Positions 13,639 through 14,510 of a DNA stretch of 14,510 bases are shown piece after piece. This stretch comes from Kiritimatiellales bacterium. Its GTDB lineage: Bacteria; Verrucomicrobiota; Kiritimatiellia; Kiritimatiellales; Pontiellaceae. Both the position numbers and the translations under genes were made by a program. The stretch spans positions 1 through 14,510 of the forward strand of contig DAOVNC010000039.1 of the NCBI GenBank assembly GCA_030630445.1, in the 5' to 3' direction. Numbering within the stretch: position 1 is the stretch's first letter; each line of letters begins with the position of its first letter. The notes beneath the pieces were generated by a model. The model saw only the letters and a program-made list of their open reading frames with translations. It ran no database searches and was not told where the DNA came from.

Positions 13639-14510
13639 ATGAATCGGAAATGGATCTTGATTTCCTTTTGCGCGTTGATGGTGCTGAGTGCGCTGTTCTC
13701 GGCCGTGCGCCGCGGGCGGATAGATGTGTTTTTGCCGGAAGTCGTCACCATCGAGGAAGAAGGGTTCTCGCCGCGGCAGCTGCCGATCACGGGAAGCAAT
13801 CCGGCCCGGCAGTTCAGCGATGCCATCGCCGATGCCGTGGAGAAGGTGATGCCCTCGGTGGTCGTGGTCCGAACGGAAGCCGTTCAGTATAAGGTCAAGC
13901 GGGATGTTTTCGGCTTTTCCTACCGGATTCCCGAGCAGCTCGCTGGCGAAGGTTCCGGCATCGTTATTGATGAGCGCGGGTATGTCATTACCAGCCGCCA
14001 TGTGTTGATTGGTGCACGGCAGATCGAAGTGGTGCTCAACGATGGCACAAAGCTCCCCGCCACGCTTGTGGGCCACGTTAGGACGACGGACTTGGCGGTG
14101 CTGCAAATCAAGACGGAAGGCACGGATTGCCCGGCGGTCGAGTTTGGCGATTCGGACCGGGTGCGGGTTGGCGCAGTGGCCATTGCCATCGGTTCGCCAT
14201 TCAGTTTGCAGAGCTCTGTGACGGTCGGGCACGTTAGCCAGAAGGGCCGGCGAGTCATGATTTTACCATACGAGGATTTTATCCAGACCGACGCAGCCAT
14301 CAATGAGGGCAACAGCGGCGGGCCGTTGATTGACGTAGACGGCCGGTTGATCGGTATCAATGCCGCCATTCAGACCGACGCCGCAAAGCGGGGCGTGGGA
14401 ATCGCCTTTGCCGTGCCCTCCAACCTTGCGATGGTGATTGCAAAATCCTTGATTGAAAACGGAGTGCACGAATGGCCTTGGGTCGGTGCGGCATTTAGAA
14501 AAACCGAAAC
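13639..14510 (+). CDS. Membrane-anchored HtrA/DegP-type serine protease, 3' end outside the window
   Basis: The frame runs from an ATG at 13639 to the window edge (290 codons). Residues 5-22 form a hydrophobic signal anchor after MNRK, then a short linker and a trypsin-like domain. The catalytic triad is complete: H121 in ITSRHV, D151 in TTDLAVL, and S226 in INEGNSGGPL. The family usually has proline before GNSGGP; this protein has glutamate. VGIAFAVPSNLA closes the protease domain, and WPWVGAAF at the edge looks like the start of a PDZ domain. Such proteases degrade or refold damaged proteins in the envelope. GGAG at 13629-13632 inside xseB serves as ribosome-binding site, and the gap to xseB is only three bases, so the gene is probably expressed with the xse genes. 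A degS- or degP-like role cannot be decided without the C-terminus. Confidence 0.93.
   Translation, partial: MNRKWILISFCALMVLSALFSAVRRGRIDVFLPEVVTIEEEGFSPRQLPITGSNPARQFSDAIADAVEKVMPSVVVVRTEAVQYKVKRDVFGFSYRIPEQLAGEGSGIVIDERGYVITSRHVLIGARQIEVVLNDGTKLPATLVGHVRTTDLAVLQIKTEGTDCPAVEFGDSDRVRVGAVAIAIGSPFSLQSSVTVGHVSQKGRRVMILPYEDFIQTDAAINEGNSGGPLIDVDGRLIGINAAIQTDAAKRGVGIAFAVPSNLAMVIAKSLIENGVHEWPWVGAAFRKTE

Overview
The window looks like chromosomal DNA from a member of the PVC group of bacteria, most likely Kiritimatiellota, Lentisphaerota or Verrucomicrobiota. This is inferred from the moderately GC-rich sequence, a very large unrecognised envelope protein, and REP-type hairpins that translate as QASRL...KRDAC peptides next to a REP-associated transposase, a style I associate with that group. 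No rRNA or tRNA marker is present to confirm it.

Layout. (1) 1-3318, plus strand: the 3' part of a large membrane-anchored protein of unknown function. (2) 3319-3700: a non-coding stretch with an 18-bp inverted repeat and a 33-codon ORF with a strong ribosome-binding site that may be the broken start of an ATPase gene. (3) 3701-9195, minus strand: a type III restriction-modification locus in the order mod, abi, res. An Abi_2/HEPN abortive-infection gene sits between the methyltransferase and the restriction helicase. The mod gene carries a one-base frameshift at about 8830, and the spaces between the genes hold small ORFs that overlap their neighbours' stop or start codons. (4) 9377-14510, plus strand: a housekeeping-type cluster of ymdB (2',3'-cyclic phosphodiesterase), a DUF1016/YhcG PD-(D/E)XK nuclease, xseA and xseB (exonuclease VII), and the start of a membrane-anchored HtrA/DegP-type serine protease.

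The most striking feature is xseA. Its reading frame is interrupted, without being broken, by 232 extra codons (11987-12682). These consist of a REP-associated tyrosine transposase (RAYT, Y1/HUH family) flanked on each side by a REP-like hairpin, all translated in frame. Removing the 232 codons leaves a 420-aa XseA of normal size, with the catalytic-core residues back at their usual spacing. The product may be an exonuclease VII-HUH transposase fusion. The neighbouring DUF1016 gene also carries three in-frame palindromes of a different family in its central linker, so palindromic repeats have entered coding sequence twice within 2 kb.

How the genes fit together: Mod and Res would modify and cut DNA and Abi would act as a back-up toxin, but the frameshift puts Mod function in doubt. 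XseA and XseB form exonuclease VII. The DUF1016 gene overlaps the start of xseA by 8 bases, so the two are probably translated together.
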